Positions 35,730 to 43,701 of a stretch of 64,000 nucleotides of DNA are shown piece by piece. This stretch comes from CAUPWF01 sp964369775 (lineage in GTDB: Bacteria > Bacillota > Clostridia > Lachnospirales > Lachnospiraceae). Below the pieces are notes generated by a model. The model saw only the letters and a program-made list of their open reading frames with translations, was not told where the DNA came from and did no database searches. The DNA is taken from assembly GCA_964369775.1 (NCBI GenBank), contig CAYJHQ010000007.1, positions 1 through 64,000 on the forward strand, read 5' to 3'. Position numbers and translations under genes: made by a program. Position 1 is the first letter of the stretch; each line of letters begins with the position of its first letter.

Positions 35730-37226
35730 GTGGGGAAAACAACAGGATTTTTAGAATATAATCGAGTAAATAAGGATGCAGAAATGCCAAAATCTAGAAT
35801 CAAGCATTTCGGAGAATTCCATACACCTCTTTCTTCGAAAGAGCAAGAAAAGCAAGGTGCTAGATGTATGGATTGTGGCGTTCCATTCTGTCAATCAGGA
35901 GATGCATTAATGGGAATGCCAAGCGGTTGCCCGCTTCATAATTTAGTTCCAGAATGGAATGACTTAATTTTTAATGGAAATTGGAAAGGTGCTTATATCA
36001 GATTGGCTAAGACGAATAACTTTCCAGAATTCACATCGAGAGTTTGTCCTGCACTTTGCGAACACGCCTGTACATGCGGGTTGGACGCAGAAGCAGTAGC
36101 TACTAAAAGTAACGAATATGCAATTATTGAAAGAGCGTACGAAGAAGGTTATGTGAAAGCAAATCCTCCTAAAGTTCGTACAGGAAAAAGGGTTGCAATA
36201 ATTGGGTCTGGTCCTGCAGGGCTTGCTGCGGCAGATCAATTAAATAAAAGAGGTCATTTAGTGACTGTGTTTGAAAGAGATGATAAAGTAGGAGGGCTTC
36301 TTCGCTACGGAATTCCTAACATGAAACTTGAAAAGAAGTACATAGATAGAAGAGTTGCAATTATGGAAGAAGAGGGCGTTGAGTTTGTTGTAAATTGCAA
36401 TGTAGGAAAAGACAAAAAAACAGCAGCACTTCTAAAAGAATACGATAAAGTAATTCTTGCATGCGGAGCATCAAATCCACGCGACATCAATTCAAAAGGA
36501 AGAGATGCAGAGGGAATACACTTCGCGGTAGACTTTTTGAAATCAACAACAAAATCATTGCAAGAAAACAATTATAAGTTAAAAGAAGGAACATTCCTTT
36601 CTGCAAAAGGAAAGAATGTCATTGTAATTGGTGGTGGAGATACAGGAAACGACTGTGTAGGAACATCCATTAGACATGGTGCAAAATCTGTGATCCAACT
36701 TGAAATGATGCCAAAAGCACCATATGAGAGAGCGGAGAGCAATCCTTGGCCACAATGGCCAAAAGTTTGTAAGACAGACTATGGTCAAGAGGAAGCGATT
36801 GCAGTATTTGGCAAAGATCCAAGAGAATACCAAACGACGGTAAAAGAGTTCATCAAAGACAAGTCAGGGAAGTTATGCAAAGTAGTTCTTGTTCAGCTTC
36901 AATTCCAAAAAGATGAGAAAACTGGAAGAATGAACATGAGTGAAGTGGAAGGAAGCGAAAGAACAGTAGATGCAGACTTAGTGTTAATTGCAGCTGGATT
37001 CTTAGGAAGTGAAGGGTATGTAACAAAAGCATTTGGAGTGAAGACAGATGATAGAAGTAACATCGAAACTGGAGCTAGTTATGTAACTAATGTAGAAAAT
37101 GTATATGCAACAGGAGACGTTAGAAGAGGACAGTCTTTGGTTGTGTGGGCAATTCGCGAAGGTAGAGAAGTGGCAAAACAAGTAGATCAAGATTTGATGG
37201 GATACACAAATTTAGTAGTACAATAA
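35730..37226 (+). CDS. gltD: Glutamate synthase small subunit
   Basis: 498 residues. The N-terminal Fe-S region has GARCMDCGVPFCQSG, GCPLHN and CPALCEHACTCGL, then a FAD-binding GSGPAGLAAADQLNKRGH and an NAD(P)H-binding VIGGGDTGNDCVGTS. It passes electrons from NAD(P)H to GltB. Start is GTG at 35730, eight bases after AGGAGG. A terminator hairpin follows. Confidence 0.95.
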   Translation: MGKTTGFLEYNRVNKDAEMPKSRIKHFGEFHTPLSSKEQEKQGARCMDCGVPFCQSGDALMGMPSGCPLHNLVPEWNDLIFNGNWKGAYIRLAKTNNFPEFTSRVCPALCEHACTCGLDAEAVATKSNEYAIIERAYEEGYVKANPPKVRTGKRVAIIGSGPAGLAAADQLNKRGHLVTVFERDDKVGGLLRYGIPNMKLEKKYIDRRVAIMEEEGVEFVVNCNVGKDKKTAALLKEYDKVILACGASNPRDINSKGRDAEGIHFAVDFLKSTTKSLQENNYKLKEGTFLSAKGKNVIVIGGGDTGNDCVGTSIRHGAKSVIQLEMMPKAPYERAESNPWPQWPKVCKTDYGQEEAIAVFGKDPREYQTTVKEFIKDKSGKLCKVVLVQLQFQKDEKTGRMNMSEVEGSERTVDADLVLIAAGFLGSEGYVTKAFGVKTDDRSNIETGASYVTNVENVYATGDVRRGQSLVVWAIREGREVAKQVDQDLMGYTNLVVQ

Positions 37227-37230
37227 ATGT

Positions 37231-37276
37231 AAAAGAGATTGAGCATGATGAAAGTCAAATGCTTGATCTCTTTTTT
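37231..37276 (+). terminator. Terminator of gltBD
   Basis: AAAGAGAT pairs with ATCTCTTT, with an inner AGCA/TGCT pair, then T-run. Confidence 0.75.
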
Positions 37277-37291
37277 GTAGGAGGAGTGAAA

Positions 37292-37353
37292 TGTGAAAAG
37301 TATGTGATAAAAGTGTGAAGTGTATTGTAAATGAAAAAAGATGAGGGTATACT
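37292..37353 (+). promoter_or_regulatory. Promoter with three TGTGA repeats at 11-bp period
   Basis: TGTGAA (37292), TGTGAT (37303) and TGTGAA (37314) lie exactly 11 bp apart, followed by the promoter TTGTAA (37325) 17 bp TATACT (37348). The arrangement resembles WalR-type direct repeats. Confidence 0.6.
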
Positions 37354-37388
37354 TGGATGAAAATTAAAATAATAAGGCGGTAAAGGCA

Positions 37389-38462
37389 ATGCATAAAACA
37401 GTAAAGAAAGTACTGGCAACTTCATTGATTATAAGCTCAGCTATAACAATTTCAGCATCGGCAACTCCGAGTAGTAGCGAACTAGAAGCAGAGAAAGATG
37501 AAATAGAAAGTGAAATTGAAGATTTGAGTGACCAATTAGACGAGCTGGTGGGAGAGATTGGGTTCTTGGAAAGTGAAATTGAAGAAACTTGGAAGGAGGT
37601 TGAAAAGGCTGGGGAAGAATATGATGCGGCCTTACTTCAAGAAGAGGAACAATATGAAGATATGAAACTTCGAATTCAGTATATGTATGAAGAGGGCGGG
37701 AGTCTAGATCTAATAGCTAGCATTATACAGTCAGAAAGTATTGCAGATATGATTAATCAATTTGAGTATGCTAATTCCCTGCATACATATGATAGGGAAA
37801 TGCTAGAAGAGTATACAAAAGTAAAAGAAGAAGTGAAAACAAAAAAGATTCAGGTAGAGGATGAAGTTGAAGCATTAGAGATAGCTGAGTTAGGTTTGGA
37901 GGAGAAAAGGGAAGATTTAGCTTCACTGATAGAGAATAGGCAAAGTGAAATTGAGAAGCTGGATATACAAATTCAAGAGACTTTAGAAGCAGAGAGGATA
38001 GCAGCAGAAGAAGCAGCCCAGATAGCCGAAGCGGATGAGGCAGCAGCAAGAGCAGCAGCAGAAGCAGTACAGTCGTCAAGTACAAGTACAAGTACAAGCA
38101 CGAGCACGGAATATAGCTCTAGTCAAGGAGCAGCTGTAGTGGCAGCGGCGCGTACATACATAGGTGTTCCGTATCTATGGGGAGGGACAAGTAGAAGCGG
38201 AATTGATTGTTCTGGACTTACACAAGCAGCTTACGCTGCTGTAGGGATTTCGATTCCAAGAGTTGATTCAGGACAAAGAGAGAGTGGAATTACAGTGGGA
38301 TATAGTGTGTCAGACGCACAGCCCGGTGATATACTATGCTACGATGGACATGTTGCAATCTATTCAGGAAATGGTATGATGATACATGCTCCATCTTCAG
38401 GAAAATTGGTTTGTGAAGTGACAGCTAGAACAAGTGGTCTGTTGAAAGTTGTTAGATATTAA
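37389..38462 (+). CDS. Secreted coiled-coil NlpC/P60 peptidoglycan hydrolase (copy 1)
   Basis: 357 residues. A signal peptide (1-~25, ending SASAT) leads to a long coiled coil (~30-225, PcsB/CwlO-like, including EDMKLRIQYMYEEGG), an Ala-rich then Ser-Thr linker (STSTSTST) and a C-terminal NlpC/P60 domain with Cys274 (GIDCSGLT), His321 (DGHVAIYSG) and His333 (MIHAPSSG). It should cut stem-peptide bonds of peptidoglycan. It is highly similar to the gene at 39153. The loop RVDSGQRESG replaces RTSYSQ of the sister copy. Confidence 0.88.
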   Translation: MHKTVKKVLATSLIISSAITISASATPSSSELEAEKDEIESEIEDLSDQLDELVGEIGFLESEIEETWKEVEKAGEEYDAALLQEEEQYEDMKLRIQYMYEEGGSLDLIASIIQSESIADMINQFEYANSLHTYDREMLEEYTKVKEEVKTKKIQVEDEVEALEIAELGLEEKREDLASLIENRQSEIEKLDIQIQETLEAERIAAEEAAQIAEADEAAARAAAEAVQSSSTSTSTSTSTEYSSSQGAAVVAAARTYIGVPYLWGGTSRSGIDCSGLTQAAYAAVGISIPRVDSGQRESGITVGYSVSDAQPGDILCYDGHVAIYSGNGMMIHAPSSGKLVCEVTARTSGLLKVVRY

Positions 38463-38464
38463 AT

Positions 38465-38512
38465 AAGAGAGAGATAACACTGAAGTTCATCAGCGTTGTC
38501 TCTCTCTTGTTT
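38465..38512. terminator. Bidirectional terminator between NlpC/P60 copy 1 and VOC gene
   Basis: AAGAGAGAGATAAC pairs with GTTGTCTCTCTCTT; T-runs on both sides. Confidence 0.85.
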
Positions 38513-38514
38513 TA

Positions 38515-38883
38515 TTATTTCTTAGGCAGGATTTCTACCCAATATCCATCGGGATCACTAATAAAGTAAATTCCCATACCTTTGTTTTCGAAACAGACAC
38601 AATCCATATCTTTATGTTTTTTAAGAGCAGCTTCATAATCATCAGTCTCTAAAGCGAGATGGAACTCGTTGTCTCCTAAGTTATATGGACGATCCCAATC
38701 TCTAAGCCAAGTGAGTTCTAAAAGGTGGGAACTTGCATCAAATCCAAGATAGACAATGATAAAGCTACCATCAGAGGCATCTTTTCTTCTTACTACGTCA
38801 AGTCCTAAAGCTTCTTTGTAGAAGGCAAGAGACTTGTCTAAATCTTTTACATTAAAGTTGTTGTGTACAAATTTAAAATTCAT
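38515..38883 (-). CDS. VOC/glyoxalase-family protein
   Basis: 122 residues, one VOC unit pair: FVHNNFNVKDLDKSLAFYKEALGL at the start (metal-ligand His in the first strand) and FHLALETDDYEAALKKH, IYFISDPDGYWVEILPK at the end (His and Glu ligands in place). The DPDGYWVEI ending is typical of lactoylglutathione-lyase-like enzymes; methylglyoxal detoxification is plausible but not certain. GAAAGGA precedes the ATG. It sits between two NlpC/P60 paralogs on the opposite strand. Confidence 0.8.
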   Translation of the reverse strand: MNFKFVHNNFNVKDLDKSLAFYKEALGLDVVRRKDASDGSFIIVYLGFDASSHLLELTWLRDWDRPYNLGDNEFHLALETDDYEAALKKHKDMDCVCFENKGMGIYFISDPDGYWVEILPKK

Positions 38884-38986
38884 AATTAAAATCCTTTCTT
38901 TGGGTTATATGTACTCACTTAGAAGTATAGCACGAAGAAAGCGCAGGTGCTAGAGTATTTTACGATAGCCTACTTTTAATACAAAA

Positions 38987-39037
38987 TGTTACGAAAATGT
39001 TAAAAGTGTTGCAAAAAATAATGAGATGATGTATAAT
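38987..39037 (+). promoter_or_regulatory. WalR-like box and promoter of NlpC/P60 copy 2
   Basis: TGTTAC-N5-TGTTAA (38987-39003) exactly fits the published WalR/YycF consensus TGTWAH-N5-TGTWAH, four bases before a strong promoter TTGCAA (39009) 17 bp TATAAT (39032). A weaker TTGAAA-17-TATGGT lies at 39084-39112. Confidence 0.65.
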
Positions 39038-39152
39038 TACGAACAGTTAGTTAAAGATGATTTCTTTCTTGTGTAAAATTATGTTGAAAATTATCTAAAA
39101 AAGTAGTATGGTTATGTGAGGGAGAATATAATATAAATAAGGTGGGTAAATA

Positions 39153-40259
39153 ATGAAGAAAAGATTGAGAAAAATTGTTGCTATTTCTCTAGTAGCAAGT
39201 TCGCTTATCACGATGTCAGTTTCGGCAACAAGGAGTGATGAGTTGAAAGAACAAAAACAACAAGTTGAGAATGAAGTGGGGAGCTTGAATAGTCAACTTG
39301 AAGATTTGTTGAGTGAAATAGAAACATTAGAAAAGCAGATTGATGAGACTTGGATAGCAATTGAAGAAGCGGGAAAAGAATATGAAGCAGCAGTGGCTCA
39401 AGAAGAAGAACAGTATGAAGATATGAAACTTCGTATCCAGTACATGTATGAAGAGGGTGGAGATTTAGCCCTTGTCGAAAAAATTATTCAATCTAAGAGT
39501 ATATCGGATATGGTTAACCAAATTGAATATGCTAATTCTGTACATACTTATGATAGAAAAATGCTTGATGAGTACACAGAGATAAAAACACAAGTTCAAG
39601 AAAAGCAGATGGAGTTAGAAAAGCAGATAGAAGAACTAGAGGCATCAGAAGTTGCTTTGGAAGAGAACAGAGCAAGTTTGACAGGACTTATTTCGCAAAA
39701 ACAAAGCGAAATTGCCACTTTAGATGCAGAGATTCAAGAAGCGGTTGAAGCGGAGAGAGTAGCAGCAGAAGAAGCCGCTAGAATAGCAGCAGAAGAGACC
39801 GCTAGGGCAGAAGCAGCAGCGAATGCAGCACAAGCAGGTTCGAGTTCAAACTCGAGTTCGAATACAACAGATTCATCATCGAACAATTCATCAACTGGAT
39901 CGCCATCGTATAATAGCGGCACAGGTTCAGGTGTTGTTGGGGCAGCTCGTTCATATATCGGAGTTCCATACCTATGGGGTGGAAATGGATACGGAGGAAT
40001 CGATTGTTCTGGGCTTACAAAAGCAGCTTATGCAGCAGTTGGCAAATCAATTCCAAGAACATCTTATTCACAAGGTGGTTCTGGAACAGTAGTAGGATAT
40101 AGCGTGTCTGCGGCGCAACCAGGAGATATTCTCTACTATGGTGGTCACGTTGCAATCTATTCGGGAAATGGAATGATGATTCATGCACCATCTTCAGGGA
40201 AATTGGTTTGTGAAGTTACAGCGAGAACTAGTGGGCTGATTTCGGTAGTTAGATTTTAA
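39153..40259 (+). CDS. Secreted coiled-coil NlpC/P60 peptidoglycan hydrolase (copy 2)
   Basis: 368 residues with the same plan as the gene at 37389: signal peptide ending VSAT, coiled coil ~25-225 with the shared EDMKLRIQYMYEEGG block, a Ser/Asn-rich linker, and an NlpC/P60 domain with catalytic Cys in GGIDCSGLT, His in GGHVAIYSG and His in MIHAPSSG. The last ~60 residues are nearly identical to copy 1, so they are recent or gene-converted paralogs. The linker and coiled-coil surfaces have diverged. AAGGTGG supports the ATG. Confidence 0.9.
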   Translation: MKKRLRKIVAISLVASSLITMSVSATRSDELKEQKQQVENEVGSLNSQLEDLLSEIETLEKQIDETWIAIEEAGKEYEAAVAQEEEQYEDMKLRIQYMYEEGGDLALVEKIIQSKSISDMVNQIEYANSVHTYDRKMLDEYTEIKTQVQEKQMELEKQIEELEASEVALEENRASLTGLISQKQSEIATLDAEIQEAVEAERVAAEEAARIAAEETARAEAAANAAQAGSSSNSSSNTTDSSSNNSSTGSPSYNSGTGSGVVGAARSYIGVPYLWGGNGYGGIDCSGLTKAAYAAVGKSIPRTSYSQGGSGTVVGYSVSAAQPGDILYYGGHVAIYSGNGMMIHAPSSGKLVCEVTARTSGLISVVRF

Positions 40260-40284
40260 AGATATTACATAGAAGGCTAGAGAC

Positions 40285-40318
40285 AAAAGGAGTGAAGGGA
40301 AATCTTCATTCCTTTTAT
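40285..40318 (+). terminator. Terminator of NlpC/P60 copy 2
   Basis: AAAAGGAGTGAAG pairs with CTTCATTCCTTTT across a short loop, followed by TATTATATTT. Confidence 0.8.
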
Positions 40319-40337
40319 TATATTTACCAAAAACCTC

Positions 40338-40366
40338 TTGAAAGTAATCTGATATTATGTTATTAT
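40338..40366 (+). promoter_or_regulatory. Promoter of rpsB-tsf
   Basis: TTGAAA, 17 bp, TATTAT. The ~105-nt leader (40373-40478) contains a CCATA/TATGG hairpin and could hold S2 autoregulation; not demonstrable here. Confidence 0.6.
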
Positions 40367-40478
40367 AAGAGCGTTGCAAAAAAAGCACGTGTGTGATTCT
40401 CTGAAAAGGTGCCATATAAATGTATGGTGATTCAGATATAGAAGCATACGGAAGATTAACCAAAATGGAGGAAAAACA

Positions 40479-41237
40479 ATGAGCGTTATTTCAATGAAAC
40501 AATTGCTAGAAGCTGGTGTTCACTTTGGACATCAAACAAGAAGATGGAACCCAAAAATGGCGGAGTACATCTACACAGAAAGAAATGGTATCTATATCAT
40601 CGACTTACAAAAATCTGTAGGAATGGTTGATGATGCGTATAGAGCGGTTGCAGATGTTGCAGCTGATGGTGGTACAATTCTTTTCGTAGGAACTAAGAAG
40701 CAAGCTCAAGATGCTATCAAATCTGAAGCAGAGCGTTGTGGAATGTTCTACATTAACGAAAGATGGCTTGGAGGAATGCTTACAAACTTCAAGACAATCA
40801 GAGGAAGAGTAGAGCGTCTTAAAGAGATCGAAAGAATGTCAGAAGATGGAACTTTCGACGTATTACCTAAAAAAGAAGTAATCGAATTGAAAAAAGAGTG
40901 GGATAAGTTAGAGAAAAACTTAGGTGGAATTAAAGAAATGAAGAGAATTCCAGATGCAATCTTTATCGTAGACCCTAAAAAAGAAAGAATCTGTGTTCAA
41001 GAGGCACATACTCTAGGTATTCCATTGATCGGTATCTGTGATACTAACTGTGATCCAGAAGAATTAGATCATGTGATTCCAGGGAATGATGATGCTATCA
41101 GAGCGGTTAAGTTAATCGTAGCTGCAATGGCAGACGCTGTTATCGAAGCTAATCAAGGATTTGCAACTGATGTAGCAGATGAGATGTTAGCTGAAGGTAC
41201 TGACGAAGTAGCAGAAGAAGTAGCTGAAGAAGCTTAA
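40479..41237 (+). CDS. rpsB: 30S ribosomal protein S2
   Basis: 252 residues: MSVISMKQLLEAGVHFGHQTRRWNPKMAEYIYTERNGIYIIDLQK, GGTILFVGTKKQAQ, ERWLGGMLTNFKTI, DAIFIVDPKKER and CDTNCDPEELDHVIPGNDDAIRA are the universal S2 blocks. The C-terminus carries an acidic tail (EGTDEVAEEVAEEA) common in Clostridia. TGGAGG precedes the ATG. It is the first gene of rpsB-tsf. Confidence 0.97.
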   Translation: MSVISMKQLLEAGVHFGHQTRRWNPKMAEYIYTERNGIYIIDLQKSVGMVDDAYRAVADVAADGGTILFVGTKKQAQDAIKSEAERCGMFYINERWLGGMLTNFKTIRGRVERLKEIERMSEDGTFDVLPKKEVIELKKEWDKLEKNLGGIKEMKRIPDAIFIVDPKKERICVQEAHTLGIPLIGICDTNCDPEELDHVIPGNDDAIRAVKLIVAAMADAVIEANQGFATDVADEMLAEGTDEVAEEVAEEA

Positions 41238-41250
41238 GAAATGAAGGTGG

Positions 41251-41278
41251 ATGCTTCAGCCTATTTAGGTTGGAGCAT
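41251..41278 (+). promoter_or_regulatory. Hairpin in the rpsB-tsf spacer
   Basis: ATGCT-CAGCCT pairs with AGGTTG-AGCAT (one G-U, one bulge) without a T-run. Likely a partial attenuator or an RNA-processing site setting the rpsB:tsf ratio; role inferred. Confidence 0.4.
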
Positions 41279-41346
41279 TTATTATAGTGAAAACTATAGG
41301 TTTTAATCAAGAAAATAATTATAATATATAATGTGGAGGTATTATC

Positions 41347-42270
41347 ATGGCAATTACAGCAGGTATGGTAAAAGAATTAAGAGAATTAACTGGTGCTGGG
41401 ATGATGGATTGTAAAAAAGCACTTAACGAAACAGATGGAAACATTGAAGAAGCAGTAGAATATTTAAGAAAAAATGGACAAGCTAAAGCAGAGAAAAAAG
41501 CTGGAAGAGTAGCTGCAGAAGGTCTTGTCAAGACAATCGTTAAAGATGATAAAACAGCAGCAATCGTAGAAGTTAACTCAGAGACAGATTTCGTAGCTAA
41601 GAACGAAGAGTTCCAATCATTTGTTGCAGAGGTAGCGGATCAAGCAATGGCAACTACAGTAACAAATGTAGAAGCTATGTTAGAAGAAGCATTTGTAGCA
41701 GACAATTCTAAAACTGTAAAAGAAGCTTTAGTAGAAAAAGTTGCAAGAATTGGTGAGAACTTAACAATCAGAAGATTTGAAAAAGTTGAAGCTAACGATG
41801 GGTGTGTAGTTGATTATATCCACGCTGGTGGTAAAATCGGAGTTCTTGTAAAAGCTAAAACTGATGTTGTAAATGATGATATCAAAGCTTGTTTGAAAAA
41901 TGTAGCAATGCAAGTAGCGGCTATGTCACCAAAATATGTTTCTCGTAATGAAGTAGATGCAGATTATATTGAGAAAGAAAAAGATATCCTTTTAGCACAA
42001 GCTAAATTAGAAAATCCAGAAAAGCCAGACAATATTATTGAAAAAATGATCATTGGAAGAGTAAATAAATTGATGAAAGAAGTTTGTCTTTTAGATCAAG
42101 CTTATGTTCAAGATGGCGATATGACTGTTGCTAAATATGTTGAATCAGTAGGAAAAGCAAACGGAACTGATTTAAGTGTAGTATCTTTCGTTCGTTTCAT
42201 GACAGGTGAAGGAATTGAGAAAAAAGAAGAGAACTTTGCAGAAGAAGTAGCAAAGCAAATCGGACAATAG
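41347..42270 (+). CDS. tsf: Translation elongation factor Ts
   Basis: 307 residues. The N-terminal UBA-like domain VKELRELTGAGMMDCKKALNETDGN is followed by the TDFVAKNEEF core motif and YIHAGGKIGVLV. It exchanges GDP for GTP on EF-Tu. TGGAGG supports the ATG. In most Clostridia pyrH follows; here two terminator-type hairpins close the transcript and pyrH is 12.8 kb away. Confidence 0.97.
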   Translation: MAITAGMVKELRELTGAGMMDCKKALNETDGNIEEAVEYLRKNGQAKAEKKAGRVAAEGLVKTIVKDDKTAAIVEVNSETDFVAKNEEFQSFVAEVADQAMATTVTNVEAMLEEAFVADNSKTVKEALVEKVARIGENLTIRRFEKVEANDGCVVDYIHAGGKIGVLVKAKTDVVNDDIKACLKNVAMQVAAMSPKYVSRNEVDADYIEKEKDILLAQAKLENPEKPDNIIEKMIIGRVNKLMKEVCLLDQAYVQDGDMTVAKYVESVGKANGTDLSVVSFVRFMTGEGIEKKEENFAEEVAKQIGQ

Positions 42271-42273
42271 TAA

Positions 42274-42351
42274 AAAAGAAAGCGAAAGTGCTTTACTTTC
42301 TTTTTTGAATTTAGGCGACCCTGCTAGCAAATCTGCAAGCAGGGTCTTTAA
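42274..42351 (+). terminator. Double hairpin terminator after tsf
   Basis: First stem AAGAAAG...CTTTCTT followed by T6 (42274-42306). A second stem GACCCTGCT/AGCAGGGTC (42317-42346) with a shorter T-run follows. Confidence 0.85.
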
Positions 42352-42546
42352 AAAGTTATAACTAACATAATTAGTAGTGAAATTTTGTTGAATCAACTGT
42401 CCTTCACTCAAATATAGTATATTAAGAAAATGTGATGGAAATGTGTTTCAAATATGAAAAAAAAATGAAGACTAACAATGTTTTGTAAGAGAATACACTT
42501 GCTGTTAGAGTGCATATCTTAAAATGAGCGAAAAGGGGGATGTAAA

Positions 42547-43545
42547 ATGATTATACCGAACAATTATGAGGCTAGTTTAGGACTATATGATACACAGAAA
42601 GCAATAGGAATGATAAAGAGTACCTTTCAGATTAAGTTATCAGCAGCATTGAATCTAAAAAGAGTAACAGCACCTCTGTTTGTAGATAAAAGTACAGGAT
42701 TAAATGATAACCTAAATGGCGTTGAAAGAGCAGTGGCCTTTGATATACCGGCAACAAGGGGTGAAGGCGAAGTAGTTCACTCGTTGGCAAAATGGAAGAG
42801 ATTGGCTCTACATAGATATAACTTTTTTGTTGAAAAAGGTTTGATTACAGATATGAACGCTATAAGAAGAGATGAAGAACTTGATAATATCCACTCTATT
42901 TATGTAGACCAATGGGACTGGGAAAAAGTGATAAGTAAAGAGTTGAGAAGTGAAGCATATCTAGAAGATACGGTGAAAAGAATAGTGAGTGCTATCTGTG
43001 GTACTTTAGATGAATTGAAATGGCAGTTCTCTGAACTTGAAACTAACCTACAAAGAGATGTGTATTTTGTGGATACTCAAGAGTTAGAAAATAGATATCC
43101 AGACTTAACACCGAAGGAACGAGAAAATACAATTGTGAAAGAGCATAAGACAGTCTTTATCAAGCGAATCGGAGATGTATTAGAAAGTGGAGAAAAGCAT
43201 GATGGAAGAGCTCCAGACTATGATGATTGGCAATTGAATGGAGATTTGCTTTTCTGGCATGAACCTCTAGGTATTGCATTAGAGATTAGTAGTATGGGGA
43301 TAAGAGTAGATGAAACGTCACTGCAATCGCAATTGGAAAAAGCAGGTTGCTTAGATAGAGCGGAACTGCCATTTCATAAAATGCTTCTAGATGGAGAGTT
43401 ACCATTGACAATAGGTGGTGGAATTGGACAGTCGAGATTGTGCATGCTTTTGTTAGGGAAAGCGCATATAGGGGAAGTACAATCATCTTTATGGGATGAA
43501 ACTACAGTGAAAGAGTGTGAATCAGCGGGAGTGTTATTACTCTAA
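42547..43545 (+). CDS. asnA: Aspartate-ammonia ligase
   Basis: 332 residues, typical AsnA: IPNNYEASLGLYDTQKAIG, LNLKRVTAPLFVD, GLNDNLNGVERAVAFD, EVVHSLAKWKRLAL, DMNAIRRDE.LDNIHSIYVDQWDWEK and the C-terminal GGGIGQSRLCMLLLGKAHIGEVQ. It makes asparagine from aspartate, ammonia and ATP with a class II synthetase-like fold. GGGGG precedes the ATG. Upstream lies TGTGAT-N5-TGTGTT (42431-42447), a weak version of the repeat seen at the NlpC/P60 genes. No T-box is present. Confidence 0.96.
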   Translation: MIIPNNYEASLGLYDTQKAIGMIKSTFQIKLSAALNLKRVTAPLFVDKSTGLNDNLNGVERAVAFDIPATRGEGEVVHSLAKWKRLALHRYNFFVEKGLITDMNAIRRDEELDNIHSIYVDQWDWEKVISKELRSEAYLEDTVKRIVSAICGTLDELKWQFSELETNLQRDVYFVDTQELENRYPDLTPKERENTIVKEHKTVFIKRIGDVLESGEKHDGRAPDYDDWQLNGDLLFWHEPLGIALEISSMGIRVDETSLQSQLEKAGCLDRAELPFHKMLLDGELPLTIGGGIGQSRLCMLLLGKAHIGEVQSSLWDETTVKECESAGVLLL

Positions 43546-43555
43546 GAATAGAAAT

Positions 43556-43595
43556 GAGGTATGTAGAAAGTATTATGTCTACATACCTCGTTTTT
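43556..43595 (+). terminator. Terminator of asnA
   Basis: Perfect 12-bp stem GAGGTATGTAGA/TCTACATACCTC, then G and T5. Confidence 0.9.
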
Positions 43596-43701
43596 GAATT
43601 GAAAACAAATCTAGACAAAATTATTACATGTTTTCCTCACAGAATATTCACAAATATTTTATAAACTGTTTAAAGATTAGAAAAGAGGAGGAATTATAAA
43701 A

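Noticed and set aside
42355..42546. T-box or riboswitch before asnA
   Set aside because: No T-box consensus; only a weak TGTGAT-N5-TGTGTT repeat and AT-rich sequence.
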